From positions 1,538,501 to 1,602,500 of the forward strand of contig NZ_AP027370.1 in assembly GCF_030296055.1 (NCBI RefSeq): 64,000 nucleotides of DNA, read 5' to 3'. A program made the translations under genes and the position numbers. Positions 37,148 to 47,257 of the stretch are shown here, in pieces (positions within the stretch are counted from its first letter, which is position 1; the number at the start of each line of letters is the position of its first letter). The notes below the pieces were generated by a model. That model was not told the origin of the DNA, searched no databases, and worked only from the letters and a program-made list of their open reading frames with translations. The stretch comes from Hydrogenimonas cancrithermarum. Lineage in GTDB: Bacteria; Campylobacterota; Campylobacteria; Campylobacterales; Hydrogenimonadaceae.

Positions 37148-39004
37148 ATGGAAACATATCTTTATATTGCACTGTTTGCTCCGCTTGTCGGATCACTCTT
37201 TGCAGCAATTTTCGCTGACAAGCCGAAAACTCTCGTTACAGGGATCGCGACATCGACACTGCTGTTTGTTTCGTGGATCAGCTCCGTTGTACTGTTGATG
37301 CATGTCGTGCACGGCGAAGTCGTACACGTCAAGATGATGGATTGGATCCACGCGGGTGGACTCTATATTCCGTTCGGATTTGTGGTTGACCAGGTTACCG
37401 CGACGATGATGTTCGTCGTCACGACCGTTTCGACTGTCGTCCATGTCTATTCGATCGGTTATATGGACCATGATCGTTCGTTCAACCGATTCTTCGCGTG
37501 GCTTTCCGCTTTCGTCTTTTCGATGATGGTTCTGGTCATGAGCGACAACTTCGCGGGTCTGTTTATCGGATGGGAAGGCGTCGGCCTCTGCTCCTGGGCA
37601 TTGATTGGATTCTGGTACGAGCGCGAAAGTGCGTCATGGGCTGCGAACGAAGCGTTTATCATGAACCGCATCGCGGACCTCGGCATGCTTATCGGCATCT
37701 TCCTTGTCTACTGGAACTTCGGAAGTCTCCAGTATGATGAAGTCTTCGCGCAGGTCGACCAGATGGACAGTACGATCCTGATGATGACGACGGCGTTTCT
37801 CTTTATCGGTGCCATGGGTAAATCGGCGCAGTTCCCTTTACATACATGGCTCGCCGATGCGATGGAGGGCCCGACACCGGTCTCCGCACTTATCCATGCC
37901 GCGACGATGGTTACGGCGGGTGTCTATCTTGTCATTCGTGCCAATCCTCTCTACAGCGCCGTTCCCGAAGTGAGTCTTTTCGTGGCGAGTCTCGGAGCGT
38001 TCGTCGCGATTTTCGCTGCTTCGATGGCACTGGTCAATCGAGACCTGAAACGTATTATCGCCTACTCGACACTGTCGCAGCTCGGCTATATGTTCGTCGC
38101 GGCAGGAATCGGCGCCTACTGGGTGGCTCTTTTCCACCTTATGACACATGCCTTCTTCAAAGCGCTTCTCTTCCTGGGTGCCGGTAACGTCATGCATGCA
38201 ATGGATGACGAACTCGATATCTTCAAGATGGGTGGACTCGCGAAGAAGATGCGATGGACGATGATCCTGATGACGCTGGCATCCTTGGCGCTTGCAGGGA
38301 TCTATCCGTTTGCCGGCTTCTTCTCGAAAGACAAGATTCTGGAAGCGGCCTTCGCGACCGACCACTATGTTCTCTGGACCGTATTGTGGGTGACAGCGGG
38401 TTTGACGGCATTCTACAGCTTCCGACTCGTCATGCTCGTCTTTTTCGGTGAAGAACGATACAAAATATTCGGTTTCCATCCGCATGAAGCTTACAGGTTC
38501 GTTCTCTGGGCGATGGCACCACTTGCCGTACTCGCCGTGATCGCAGGATTTTTCGAGCACGATTTCGTTCATATGATCTCGTATGTACTTCCGATCGAGG
38601 AGTACCATGTTTCGACTGCGACGTTCTGGATTCTCGTTGCCGTGACAATGGGTATCGCATTGACGGGTATCGCGGTCGCTGTGTACAAATATGGAAAAGG
38701 CGGTTTCAGCAAGAAGTGGGAAGAGACTTTCATCTACAAACTGCTTTTCAACCAGTATTACATTCCGAAGATTTACAACGATTTCATCTGTAAACCCTAT
38801 GGTGAACTCTCGAGAATCTTCTGGAAAGACCTCGATCTCAGAGTCGTGGATGCAACCGTCGACTTCATCGCGACGACGATTTACAAATCCGGTATGGTTT
38901 CCCGCGTCGTTCAAAGCGGTAACCTTTCAAACATGCTGCGCTGGATGGGAGTGGGTCTGCTCATTCTGCTGCTTGCAGCCATCTTTTACAGTCCCGTGCG
39001 TTAA
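37148..39004 (+). CDS. nuoL: NADH-quinone oxidoreductase subunit L
   Basis: The 618-residue antiporter-like subunit is at the distal end of the membrane arm. It has the conserved FIGWEGVGLCSWALIGFWYE block with the TM5 glutamate, the lysine in MGKSAQFPLHTWLADAMEGPTPVSALIHAATMV, and a long C-terminal amphipathic helix region. Length is normal. Confidence 0.97.
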   Translation: METYLYIALFAPLVGSLFAAIFADKPKTLVTGIATSTLLFVSWISSVVLLMHVVHGEVVHVKMMDWIHAGGLYIPFGFVVDQVTATMMFVVTTVSTVVHVYSIGYMDHDRSFNRFFAWLSAFVFSMMVLVMSDNFAGLFIGWEGVGLCSWALIGFWYERESASWAANEAFIMNRIADLGMLIGIFLVYWNFGSLQYDEVFAQVDQMDSTILMMTTAFLFIGAMGKSAQFPLHTWLADAMEGPTPVSALIHAATMVTAGVYLVIRANPLYSAVPEVSLFVASLGAFVAIFAASMALVNRDLKRIIAYSTLSQLGYMFVAAGIGAYWVALFHLMTHAFFKALLFLGAGNVMHAMDDELDIFKMGGLAKKMRWTMILMTLASLALAGIYPFAGFFSKDKILEAAFATDHYVLWTVLWVTAGLTAFYSFRLVMLVFFGEERYKIFGFHPHEAYRFVLWAMAPLAVLAVIAGFFEHDFVHMISYVLPIEEYHVSTATFWILVAVTMGIALTGIAVAVYKYGKGGFSKKWEETFIYKLLFNQYYIPKIYNDFICKPYGELSRIFWKDLDLRVVDATVDFIATTIYKSGMVSRVVQSGNLSNMLRWMGVGLLILLLAAIFYSPVR

Positions 39005-39013
39005 GGAGTAGGT

Positions 39014-40540
39014 ATGGATCACATTTTATCAGTCTTGGTTTTCTTCCCGGTGGTTGCCGGGCTGCTTGGCTTTGTCGTCTCAAAAGAGTCGATCCGGGCA
39101 TACGGTATATCGGTGGCTGCGATTGAATTCCTGCTCTCGTTGTGGCTCTGGTTCAGTTTCGACGGAAGTTATCCTGGAATGCAGTTCGTGGAGATTCTTC
39201 CGCTCATTCCGAGTTTTGGCATAAGCTACTATCTCGGTGTGGACGGCATCTCTTTGTTCATCGTCGTTCTTTCAACCTTTATCACGCTGATCGGGCTTAT
39301 CGCGCTCAGTATCGAAAAAGATCTCAAAAACATGATCATATCGCTCCTCTTTCTCGAGATGACGATGGTGGGTGTATTTCTCTCTCTGGATGCGATACTT
39401 TTCTACGTATTCTGGGAACTCTCGCTCGTTCCGATGCTCTATATCATCGGTGCATGGGGCGGTGAGCTGAGAATCTACGCCGCGATCAAGTTTTTTCTCT
39501 ACACCTTCGCCGGTTCGCTTATCATGCTGGTCGGTATGCTGGTCATGGCCTATCTCTATTACCAGGCAACAGGTGTCTGGAGTTTCGCGATTACGGAATG
39601 GCATCGTCTGATTTTGCCGATGAATTACCAGATCTGGCTTTTCATCGCCTTTTTCATCGGCCTCGCGATCAAGGTTCCAATGTTCCCGTTCCATACATGG
39701 CTTCCGTATGCACACGGACAGGCACCGACGATCGGTTCGGTCATTCTTGCAGCCGTTTTGCTTAAAATGGGTACTTACGGCCTTGTACGTCTGCCGCTTC
39801 CAATGTTTCCAGATGCTTCGGTCTACATGATCTATCCTGTCGCGATCCTGTCGCTCATCATGATCATCTATACCGCGATGGTCGCCTACGCACAGGAGGA
39901 CATGAAACAGGTCATCGCCTACAGTTCCGTTTCTCATATGGGTGTCATCGTTCTGGGAACGTTCGCGATGAATCCCGAAGGAATTGCCGGCTCGGTATTC
40001 TTCATGCTTAGCCATGGTATCGTCAGTGGAGCGCTCTTCATGCTCGTCGGAGTCATTTACGACAGACGCCACACGAAACTGATGAGCGAGTTTGGCGGCC
40101 TGGCGAAAGTGATGCCTCGCTATGCGACGATCATGGGTATCATGGTCATGGCGTCCGTCGGCCTTCCGCTTACGATGAGTTTCGTCGGTGAGTTCCTGAG
40201 CCTCGCGGGCTTCTATCAGGTATCGCATACGATGACGATTCTGGCGGGGACCAGTATCATACTCGGTGCCGTCTATATGTTGACGCTCTACAAGAAGTCT
40301 TTCTTCGGCGACGTCGTACACGAAAAGAACAAAGATCTCAAAGATCTGAACGGAAAAGAGAGCATGGCGCTCTGGTCACTCGTACTTGTCACTGTCTGGT
40401 TGGGTGTCTATCCGAAACCGGTCCTCGAACCGATCAACACGAGTGTCGAATCACTCGTTTCATTTATGCATAAAAAAGCGATTACCGATGAAGCCAAAAG
40501 CGTGATCAAACCGACGGTAATCAAAAGGGAGGCGGAATAA
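39014..40540 (+). CDS. nuoM: NADH-quinone oxidoreductase subunit M
   Basis: The 508-residue antiporter-like subunit shows [17 protein letters not shown] with the key glutamate, and [31 protein letters not shown] with the key lysine. It follows nuoL after nine bases with AAGGAG and shares its last base with the nuoN ATG. Confidence 0.97.
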   Translation: MDHILSVLVFFPVVAGLLGFVVSKESIRAYGISVAAIEFLLSLWLWFSFDGSYPGMQFVEILPLIPSFGISYYLGVDGISLFIVVLSTFITLIGLIALSIEKDLKNMIISLLFLEMTMVGVFLSLDAILFYVFWELSLVPMLYIIGAWGGELRIYAAIKFFLYTFAGSLIMLVGMLVMAYLYYQATGVWSFAITEWHRLILPMNYQIWLFIAFFIGLAIKVPMFPFHTWLPYAHGQAPTIGSVILAAVLLKMGTYGLVRLPLPMFPDASVYMIYPVAILSLIMIIYTAMVAYAQEDMKQVIAYSSVSHMGVIVLGTFAMNPEGIAGSVFFMLSHGIVSGALFMLVGVIYDRRHTKLMSEFGGLAKVMPRYATIMGIMVMASVGLPLTMSFVGEFLSLAGFYQVSHTMTILAGTSIILGAVYMLTLYKKSFFGDVVHEKNKDLKDLNGKESMALWSLVLVTVWLGVYPKPVLEPINTSVESLVSFMHKKAITDEAKSVIKPTVIKREAE

Positions 40541-42027
40541 TGTTAGAGCCAATTTCAGTCAGCATGGAGACACTGAACCTCGGTACGCTGGCCCCGATGC
40601 TCGTAGCGATTGTCGGTGCATTGGGAATTCTGATCATCGATCTGATCAAGAAAGATCTCGACAAGACACTCTATGTCATGTTGAGTGTCCTGATTCTCTT
40701 TGTCGATTTGGGCGTCGTCTTCGGCCAAAGAATCGGAGAGCGCGGCTTTTTCGACGTGATGTTGATCGACGGACTTGCCGTCCTTTCGCAGATCATCATT
40801 CTGGCGGCATCGATGATGTTCATTCCGCTTGCACTGACATCCAAGCGATTCCACGAATACAGCTATCCGGAGTTTTTCGCACTCTTCCTCTTCATGGTAG
40901 CAGGATTCCAATTCATGGTCGCCAGCGACAACCTGATTCTTATCTTCGTCGGTTTGGAGACGGCAAGCCTCGCGCTCTATACGTTGATCGCGTTGCACAA
41001 CCGTGAAAAATCTTTCGAGGCTGCCATCAAGTATTTCGTGATGGGTGCGCTCGCCGCCGGCTTCTACGTCATGGGTGCGATGATTTTTTACGCGCTTACG
41101 GGAAGTGTCGAGCTTTACAAGATTTCCGAAGTCCTGGCAGAGGGTGGATTCGCCAACATGACGATCCTCCTCGTAGGTGTCGCCTTTATGATCGCGGCAC
41201 TCGGTTTCAAACTTTCCATGGTTCCTTTCCATACATGGACCCCGGATGTCTACGAAGGTGCGAGTGCCGCGTTGGCGGGGTACATGTCTGTCGTTCCGAA
41301 AATCGCCGGTTTTGTCGTTGCGATGAGGGTTTTCGAAATGCTCATTCACAGCGATGTCGTCTGGATGCGCGACATTCTCTACGCTGCCGTGGTCATCACG
41401 ATGACGATGGCGAATATCATGGCGCTCGTGCAGCACGATGTCAAGCGAATGCTCGCGTTCAGCTCAATTTCGCACGCTGGATTCGTCATGGCGGCGATCA
41501 TGATTGGAACGACACAGGCCAACAGTGCACTCTTCCTTTACTGGATCCTTTTCCTCTTTACCAACCTCGGTGCCTTCGCAATGCTGTGGGTTTCACGTCA
41601 CAAAGCGTCGATATGGGATTCACGATACGACCATCCGTATCAGAAGTTTTCCGGTATGATCAAAATCATGCCTGTGGGTGCGGTCGTGATGGCTCTATTC
41701 ATGCTCTCACTGGCCGGTGTTCCTCCCTTTTCGCTCTTTTGGGGAAAACTTTATGTGATGAGTGCCGCGGTAAACAGCGACTATATCGTCCTTGCACTCA
41801 TCATGGCGGTCAACAGTGCGATTTCAGCCTACTACTATCTGAAGTTGATCGTCTACATGTTCCTCAAAGATCCGGCGGAAAACGAAGGGACGGTCTATAT
41901 GCGTAACGCATCCAAACCGCTTCAGACGATCATCGGTTTCTCCGTATTTCTTACGGTATTTGCGGTGTTGGCGGTCGATCCTATGCTGGAGTTCATTACG
42001 ACATATGTTCAGTCGAGCGGCTTTTAA
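40540..42027 (+). CDS. nuoN: NADH-quinone oxidoreductase subunit N
   Basis: The 495-residue antiporter-like subunit is the last complex I gene. It has [19 protein letters not shown] with the key glutamate and [29 protein letters not shown] with the key lysine. The ATG overlaps the nuoM stop (AATAATG). pflA begins about 30 bases after its stop. Confidence 0.97.
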   Translation: MLEPISVSMETLNLGTLAPMLVAIVGALGILIIDLIKKDLDKTLYVMLSVLILFVDLGVVFGQRIGERGFFDVMLIDGLAVLSQIIILAASMMFIPLALTSKRFHEYSYPEFFALFLFMVAGFQFMVASDNLILIFVGLETASLALYTLIALHNREKSFEAAIKYFVMGALAAGFYVMGAMIFYALTGSVELYKISEVLAEGGFANMTILLVGVAFMIAALGFKLSMVPFHTWTPDVYEGASAALAGYMSVVPKIAGFVVAMRVFEMLIHSDVVWMRDILYAAVVITMTMANIMALVQHDVKRMLAFSSISHAGFVMAAIMIGTTQANSALFLYWILFLFTNLGAFAMLWVSRHKASIWDSRYDHPYQKFSGMIKIMPVGAVVMALFMLSLAGVPPFSLFWGKLYVMSAAVNSDYIVLALIMAVNSAISAYYYLKLIVYMFLKDPAENEGTVYMRNASKPLQTIIGFSVFLTVFAVLAVDPMLEFITTYVQSSGF

Positions 42028-42056
42028 GCCCTCTCTGAACGGAGCAGGAGTCAAGT

Positions 42057-44441
42057 ATTTCATTTCGGCTTATCCTCTCCCTACTTCTTTTCAGTCTATC
42101 GCTGAACGCGCTGACAGTCAATCTCAAACGGGGCATTGAAAAAAACAAGAGTTATGTCATCTTGCATATTCGCGACGGTGCACCGTTTCGCTGCGAAACG
42201 GTGTTGGGCGAAGCGGGTGAACCCACATCCTACCGCTGTCTCTTCAGACGGATGCCCGAGAGCCGTCTGGCTCCCATCGTGACCGACTTTTTCGACATAG
42301 GGTTCGAAGAGAGAAAAGATGCCTTTGTCTGTCTGATCGCTCCGAAAAAACAGAGTCTTATCCACCCGCTTCCTCCACCCGTTCATGAAAATCCGGAAAT
42401 CTCCACCCACCCTCTGAAAATTTCGAACCACTGGATCGTGATAGGCTATGAAGATCAGCCTCCCTATCTTGGAAAAAAACGAAAATTCGAAAACGGACTC
42501 TCGTTCCCGCTGGATTTCAAGTCATACAGTATTCCCACGGTCGGTGCAGTGGATATCAACGGCGATCCCGTCTTTATGAAAAACAATCGTGATATCGAAC
42601 GCTTCATTGCGGTCAAAGAGGCTTTTGAACGCGGCAAATACAAAAAAGCGTACGATCTGGCAAGCGAGGCGCTCGAAAGTTTCCCGAACACCATTTTCGC
42701 CAGCGATTTTCTACGCTACAAGATCAAATCTCTGGCGAGGGAGGATATGAAAGAGCATGCAGACGAGATCATCGCATTGGGAAAGCTCTTCATCAAACGC
42801 TACACTTCCGACGAATATCTTCCCGAAGTACTGCTGCTGCTCGCACGTGTCTACAGTGCAACCGGGTTTACCAGCGATGCCAACTACTTTTTCGATCGTC
42901 TCATAAACGAGCACAAAGGGACGCGGTTCGCCAATCTCGGTCTTATCTATCTTGGCGATCAGCTCTATATCAACGGCAAGGTGAAAGAGGCGACCAAACG
43001 TTATCTCGAAGCCTACTACAGTGCAAAAGATATCGATGTCGCATCGTTGGCGGCATACAAACTCGCCATCCGTTACCTCGATCGGGGCATGACGAAAGAT
43101 GCGGTCTCCTACCTGGAAAAGATATGGAAGAGAAATCCCGATTTTCTTCTCAAAGAGAAAGAGGATGCACACTCCATCGCGCAGCAGCTCGCCGCAAGAA
43201 GGGCGTACGACCTGGCGATCGAAATCAATAAGGGATTGCTGAAAAAACTGAAAAAACTGGACGATATCTATGAAACGGTGATGTTCGAGATCGCCGAATG
43301 GTACGATGAAAAAGGGGATGTCAGATCGGCGATCGATTGGTATGAAAAGTATCTTGACGCTTTTGCCTACGGTGAATTCAGCGACAAGGCGAAAGAGAAT
43401 CTCGATGCACTCTTCGTCATGAGCAACGATGCCAATGCAACGGAAGCACTCAGAAAGTACGAGAGCCTGATGCGTGAATATCGAGGCTCCCCGATCGCCG
43501 ACAAAGCTTTGGCCGCCAAACTGAAAGTGCTGTTGGCAGAAAAACGTTTCGACGAGGTACTGGCACTCTCGGATATGATCGACACGATCGAAACGCCGGA
43601 AGCGAAACGGGCGGCCGAAGAGACTCGCACCGCGGCGGCCAGAGCGCTTTTTGACGAAGCCGTGAAACGGAAGGAGTGTAAAACTGGTATCGCGATGGTC
43701 GAGAAGTATGGCATCGAGACGGCAGAGAAGGAGGACGACTATCTCTACGGCTGCTATGCCAAGTATGCACGCTATGAGGATGCATTGAAAATCGCGGAGA
43801 GACATCTCGGAGAAAAAAACCTCAAAGAACGGATTGTCTGGCTTTGCAGATCGGTTCATATGCTGACATCGCTGAGGCGTTATCGCGAAGCCCTGAAGGC
43901 CTCTGCCGACGTGAGGGCTTTGAGTGGAAAAGGTGCAGAGAAGGCGTGCCCGAATCTTCCGTGGGACGAGGTGAAAGCGTACCATGCGCTGTCGGACTAC
44001 GCCAAAGAGATAGCCCTCATCCGTCAAATGGCCAGACGCTACGGGAACGATATGCGTATGGCCGAAATCTATCGGATGGGATACGACAGCGCCAAAAAAG
44101 CGGGAGATACGCTTCAGCAGTTCTGGATGCTGAAAAGACTCATCGCCCTGCAAAACAGCAAAGGGAGCCATCCCTACTCGCCGTGGGTAGAATTTGAGGC
44201 GATACGACTTTTGAAAGCGCAGAAAAAGTATAAAGAGGCACTCGCGATCGCCGAAGGGATGGAAACACTCTCTTTGAGTGGGGAAAAACGTGGCAGATGG
44301 CTCTATGAGAAAGGGCTGCTCTATCGTCTGACAGGTAGACAGAAGGCGTCGAAAGAGGCATTCAGGGAGTGTGCCGCCGTCAAAGGGGGCGGAGCGTGGC
44401 GGAAGCTCTGCGAAGAGGCGCTAACGCTCCAGAACTTCTGA
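42057..44441 (+). CDS. pflA: Flagellar motor periplasmic TPR protein PflA, probable AUU start
   Basis: The product is a periplasmic protein of repeated helical TPR-like units (for example DAVSYLEKIWKRNPDFLLKE and DVRSAIDWYEKYLDAFAYGE). I call it PflA because C. jejuni pflA, a gene of similar length (about 790 codons) for a flagellar-motor disk component, also follows nuoN. The frame has no ATG, GTG or TTG before 42162, yet a signal peptide (SFRLILSLLLFSLSLNALT) is encoded upstream. The only start fitting both it and the AGGAG at 42046-42050 is ATT at 42057, giving 794 residues. A TTG at 42162 would remove the signal peptide. It overlaps miaA by 21 bases. Confidence 0.8.
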   Translation: MSFRLILSLLLFSLSLNALTVNLKRGIEKNKSYVILHIRDGAPFRCETVLGEAGEPTSYRCLFRRMPESRLAPIVTDFFDIGFEERKDAFVCLIAPKKQSLIHPLPPPVHENPEISTHPLKISNHWIVIGYEDQPPYLGKKRKFENGLSFPLDFKSYSIPTVGAVDINGDPVFMKNNRDIERFIAVKEAFERGKYKKAYDLASEALESFPNTIFASDFLRYKIKSLAREDMKEHADEIIALGKLFIKRYTSDEYLPEVLLLLARVYSATGFTSDANYFFDRLINEHKGTRFANLGLIYLGDQLYINGKVKEATKRYLEAYYSAKDIDVASLAAYKLAIRYLDRGMTKDAVSYLEKIWKRNPDFLLKEKEDAHSIAQQLAARRAYDLAIEINKGLLKKLKKLDDIYETVMFEIAEWYDEKGDVRSAIDWYEKYLDAFAYGEFSDKAKENLDALFVMSNDANATEALRKYESLMREYRGSPIADKALAAKLKVLLAEKRFDEVLALSDMIDTIETPEAKRAAEETRTAAARALFDEAVKRKECKTGIAMVEKYGIETAEKEDDYLYGCYAKYARYEDALKIAERHLGEKNLKERIVWLCRSVHMLTSLRRYREALKASADVRALSGKGAEKACPNLPWDEVKAYHALSDYAKEIALIRQMARRYGNDMRMAEIYRMGYDSAKKAGDTLQQFWMLKRLIALQNSKGSHPYSPWVEFEAIRLLKAQKKYKEALAIAEGMETLSLSGEKRGRWLYEKGLLYRLTGRQKASKEAFRECAAVKGGGAWRKLCEEALTLQNF

Positions 44442-45317
44442 GATTTTCTCTTTCAGTTCGTCGCGTCCCAGCTTGGGATGGGGCGGAAACTGTGTGCTAT
44501 TGAAGGTGCATTGACGTTTGGCCAGCTGCCGCGTGTGGATAACGATGCGTTCTTGCATTTGTCCAAAAGAGAGTTTGCCGTCGAAATAGTCGAGTACTTC
44601 GATGATACCGATCGCCTTCATCGCACTTGGTTCTCTGCCGTAGCGCTTTTCCAAGGCAGAGACTTCATCGACAAGACCGGCTTCGATCATGCTTGCCGTA
44701 CGGCGTTCGATGCGCTGGTGAAGTTCCACTCTCTCGACTCCGATTTCAAAGAGAGAGAGGTCACGAACGATCGGAGCGGGCGGGTGTTCGGCAAAATATC
44801 GGCTCGGCTCCTTTCCTGTCTGAAGATAGAGCTGCAGGCCCTTTTCGATGCGGTAGCGGTCGTTGAGCGCGATTTTTTCGGTATAGATGGGATCGATCGA
44901 GGCGAGGCGCTTGTGTGCATCGGAGAGATTCGAAACGATCTTTTTCACTTCGGCCTCGACGTTTTCATCGATCGGCGGTATGTCGGAGATCCCTTCTGTC
45001 AGGGCTTTCAGGTAGAAGCTGGTGCCTCCGACGATAAAAAGGTGTTTGCCGTACGTTTCGGCATATCTTTTGGCCTCTTTGAAAAGATCGATGAACGTGG
45101 CGACACTGAAGTGTTTGTCGGGTGTGACGACATCGATCCCGAAATGCGGAATACCTGCACGCTCATGCAGTGTCGGTTTGGCCGAGGCGATATCGATCTC
45201 CTTGTAGATCGAGAGCGAATCGAGTGAAAGGATGACACCGCCGTATTGTCTGGCGAGCTCTATGGAAAGATCGGTTTTTCCCGAAGCGGTCGGGCCCAAT
45301 ATCGCAATAGTTTTCAT
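44421..45317 (-). CDS. miaA: tRNA dimethylallyltransferase
   Basis: The 298-residue enzyme adds a dimethylallyl group to A37 of tRNAs that read UNN codons. The P-loop GPTASGKT (8-15) comes first, then SLDSLSIYKEIDIASAKPT and GGTSFYLKAL, and RQLAKRQCTFNST near the C-terminus, where the usual Trp is Cys. The ATG at 45317 gives the normal N-terminus MKTIAILGPTA; the ribosome binding site is weak. The 3' end overlaps the convergent pflA gene. Confidence 0.94.
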   Translation of the reverse strand: MKTIAILGPTASGKTDLSIELARQYGGVILSLDSLSIYKEIDIASAKPTLHERAGIPHFGIDVVTPDKHFSVATFIDLFKEAKRYAETYGKHLFIVGGTSFYLKALTEGISDIPPIDENVEAEVKKIVSNLSDAHKRLASIDPIYTEKIALNDRYRIEKGLQLYLQTGKEPSRYFAEHPPAPIVRDLSLFEIGVERVELHQRIERRTASMIEAGLVDEVSALEKRYGREPSAMKAIGIIEVLDYFDGKLSFGQMQERIVIHTRQLAKRQCTFNSTQFPPHPKLGRDELKEKISEVLER

Positions 45318-45367
45318 GGAATGGATTATATGATAAAATCCGTAGAAACAATACAAAAAGGGTCGCA

Positions 45368-46225
45368 GTGAAGATCGTCAAGTGGTACAAAGATTTTAAC
45401 GAATTGATCATGTTTCAACATTCTGTCTTCTCGCTTCCTTTTATCTTTATCGCAATGATCGTATCGGCCGACGGATGGTTTGGCTGGCAGCTTCTGCTGC
45501 TCGGCGTGCTTGCGGCGGTGAGTGCCAGAAACTTCGCGATGCTGGTCAACCGCTATCTCGACCGCGATATCGACGCACTCAATCCACGGACCCGGAACCG
45601 CCCGAGTGTCGACGGGCGCTTTTCACAGACCCAGCTGCGCCTTCTGATTCTCATCAATGCACTCGTTTTCATCGCAACGGCATATATCATCAACGATCTG
45701 GCCTTTTGGCTTTCGTTTCCGATATTGCTCGTTTTGGGCGGCTACTCCTGGTTCAAGCGCTTTTCCGAGCTCGCGCACCTGGTGTTGGGACTCTCCCTTG
45801 GACTGGCCCCGATCGCCGGTGCCGTTGCCGTCGAAGGGGAGATTCCGATGTGGTCGATGATGCTTGCAGTCGGCGTGATGTTCTGGGTGGCCGGCTTCGA
45901 TCTGCTCTATTCGCTTCAGGATATGGCGTTCGACAAAGCGCAGGGGCTCTTTTCGATTCCGTCGCGGTATGGGAGCGACTGTACGATCTTTCTGGCACGC
46001 ATCTTCCATGCGATCGCCGTACTCTTCTGGGCCTTTTTCACGGCGATGGCGTCGCTCGGCTTTTTTGCATGGCTGGCCGTTTTTGTTGGCGCTGCGATGC
46101 TCGTCTATGAGCATCGAATCGTCAGCAGAGATTTCACGAAGATCGACCGCGCCTTCTTCACTGTCAACGGCTATCTCGGTTTTGTCTATCTCCTTTTGAT
46201 CATCGCCGACAGGATGGCAGGATGA
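45368..46225 (+). CDS. mqnP: UbiA-family prenyltransferase, MqnP-like
   Basis: The 285-residue membrane enzyme has eight or nine hydrophobic segments and both aspartate-rich motifs of UbiA prenyltransferases: NRYLDRDIDALNPRTRNRP and DLLYSLQDMAFDKAQG. In Campylobacterota menaquinone is made by the futalosine route, where such a protein (MqnP) prenylates the ring precursor. I infer that role; 4-hydroxybenzoate-type activity would be an alternative. The start is GTG at 45368. It overlaps the next gene by four bases. Confidence 0.82.
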   Translation: MKIVKWYKDFNELIMFQHSVFSLPFIFIAMIVSADGWFGWQLLLLGVLAAVSARNFAMLVNRYLDRDIDALNPRTRNRPSVDGRFSQTQLRLLILINALVFIATAYIINDLAFWLSFPILLVLGGYSWFKRFSELAHLVLGLSLGLAPIAGAVAVEGEIPMWSMMLAVGVMFWVAGFDLLYSLQDMAFDKAQGLFSIPSRYGSDCTIFLARIFHAIAVLFWAFFTAMASLGFFAWLAVFVGAAMLVYEHRIVSRDFTKIDRAFFTVNGYLGFVYLLLIIADRMAG

Positions 46226-46752
46226 GTGACAACATACGACTCGTTCCGGCTCCTCTCGATATAGTCTTTGACGTAGCACAGAGGGATCCCGAGGGTTTCG
46301 AGCGTGAGTTTCAACGCCTGAGCGAGACCGACGACGACCCGATCGGACAGTGGCTCAAGATCGCCAAGGCGCGCGGCGAGACGAAAGAGACCGATCCGGT
46401 ACTCCTGCATCTGATCATCGAACTTCATCGCAAAGTGGACCAGTTGACGCAGATCGTCAAGCATGAAGAGCCCGAAAGGATCGATCTGCCGTATCATGCC
46501 CATATCGAGTCGATAGGTTTTGAACACTTTAAACTCAAAGAGTCGATGCTGGAACCCGGCAAGCGCTACTACGGGCGCATCACGATGCCGCTTTTCCCAA
46601 AACGGGACATGGGGATATGGTTCGATGCGATCGACGAGCGGATGGCGAAAATCGTTCGCCTGCATGACCGGGACGAGAAGGAGTGGAGCAGTTATGTGGT
46701 TGCGAGGGAACGGGTGATGATACGCGAAATGAAAGGAAAGAAGGGTGAATGA
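46222..46752 (+). CDS. Conserved-looking protein of unknown function, operon with mqnP
   Basis: The 176-residue soluble product (MSDNIRLVPAPLDIVFDVAQ...) has no signal peptide or membrane segment. The N-terminal half is helical; the C-terminal half, from about residue 90, is beta-rich (EPGKRYYGRITMPLFPKRDM). That half could be a small barrel of the PilZ type, but no PilZ motif is visible. Overlaps of four bases upstream and eight bases downstream show tight coupling to mqnP-like and the coiled-coil gene. Confidence 0.7.
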   Translation: MSDNIRLVPAPLDIVFDVAQRDPEGFEREFQRLSETDDDPIGQWLKIAKARGETKETDPVLLHLIIELHRKVDQLTQIVKHEEPERIDLPYHAHIESIGFEHFKLKESMLEPGKRYYGRITMPLFPKRDMGIWFDAIDERMAKIVRLHDRDEKEWSSYVVARERVMIREMKGKKGE

Positions 46753-47257
46753 AACGGTCTTGATGATTGCAGGCCTTGCCGGGGTGATGCTGATAACGTT
46801 GATCTACATGGCGATCAAAGACAAGGAGACGGGCCGAAAGCTGGCGATGATGGAAGCTGGTATCGACAGTGTGAATCAGGAGATATTCAAACTTTCGAGA
46901 ACGGTCGACATGTTCCAGAAAAAGGTGATGCGGGAGCTGGACGAGCTTTCGCAACAGACGATCGAATTGGAAATCGATGAACGTGTAATCGGTCAGAAAC
47001 TGCAGCCGCTTGCGCTTCAGGTTCAGCATCTGCAGGAGCAGATCGACAAGATTCGTACGGAACTTCAGGAGCGTGTCGAGCGGCTCGACGGCAAAGTGCG
47101 CCAGGTGACGTTCGCCGCTGAACACGCCGCCCCCGATGAACAGAAGATCCTGCAGTTGCATGCCCAGGGGTTGGACAGCGCCAGTATTGCAAAGCAGCTT
47201 CGCCTGGGCAAAGGTGAAGTGGAACTCGTTTTGAAGTTCTCGAAAATTCATGCTTGA
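46745..47257 (+). CDS. Membrane-anchored coiled-coil protein with C-terminal helix-turn-helix-like end
   Basis: The 170-residue product has one N-terminal membrane helix (VLMIAGLAGVMLITLIYMAI). A long coiled coil follows (about 25-125; QQTIELEIDERVIGQKLQPL... LQEQIDKIRTELQERVERLD). The end (EQKILQLHAQGLDSASIAKQ) resembles the helix-turn-helix tail of DUF6115-type proteins. The GTG at 46745 lies within the end of the previous gene, and the stop overlaps the ATG of the glycosylase-like gene. Its function is unknown; the tail may bind protein rather than DNA. Confidence 0.7.
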   Translation: MNETVLMIAGLAGVMLITLIYMAIKDKETGRKLAMMEAGIDSVNQEIFKLSRTVDMFQKKVMRELDELSQQTIELEIDERVIGQKLQPLALQVQHLQEQIDKIRTELQERVERLDGKVRQVTFAAEHAAPDEQKILQLHAQGLDSASIAKQLRLGKGEVELVLKFSKIHA

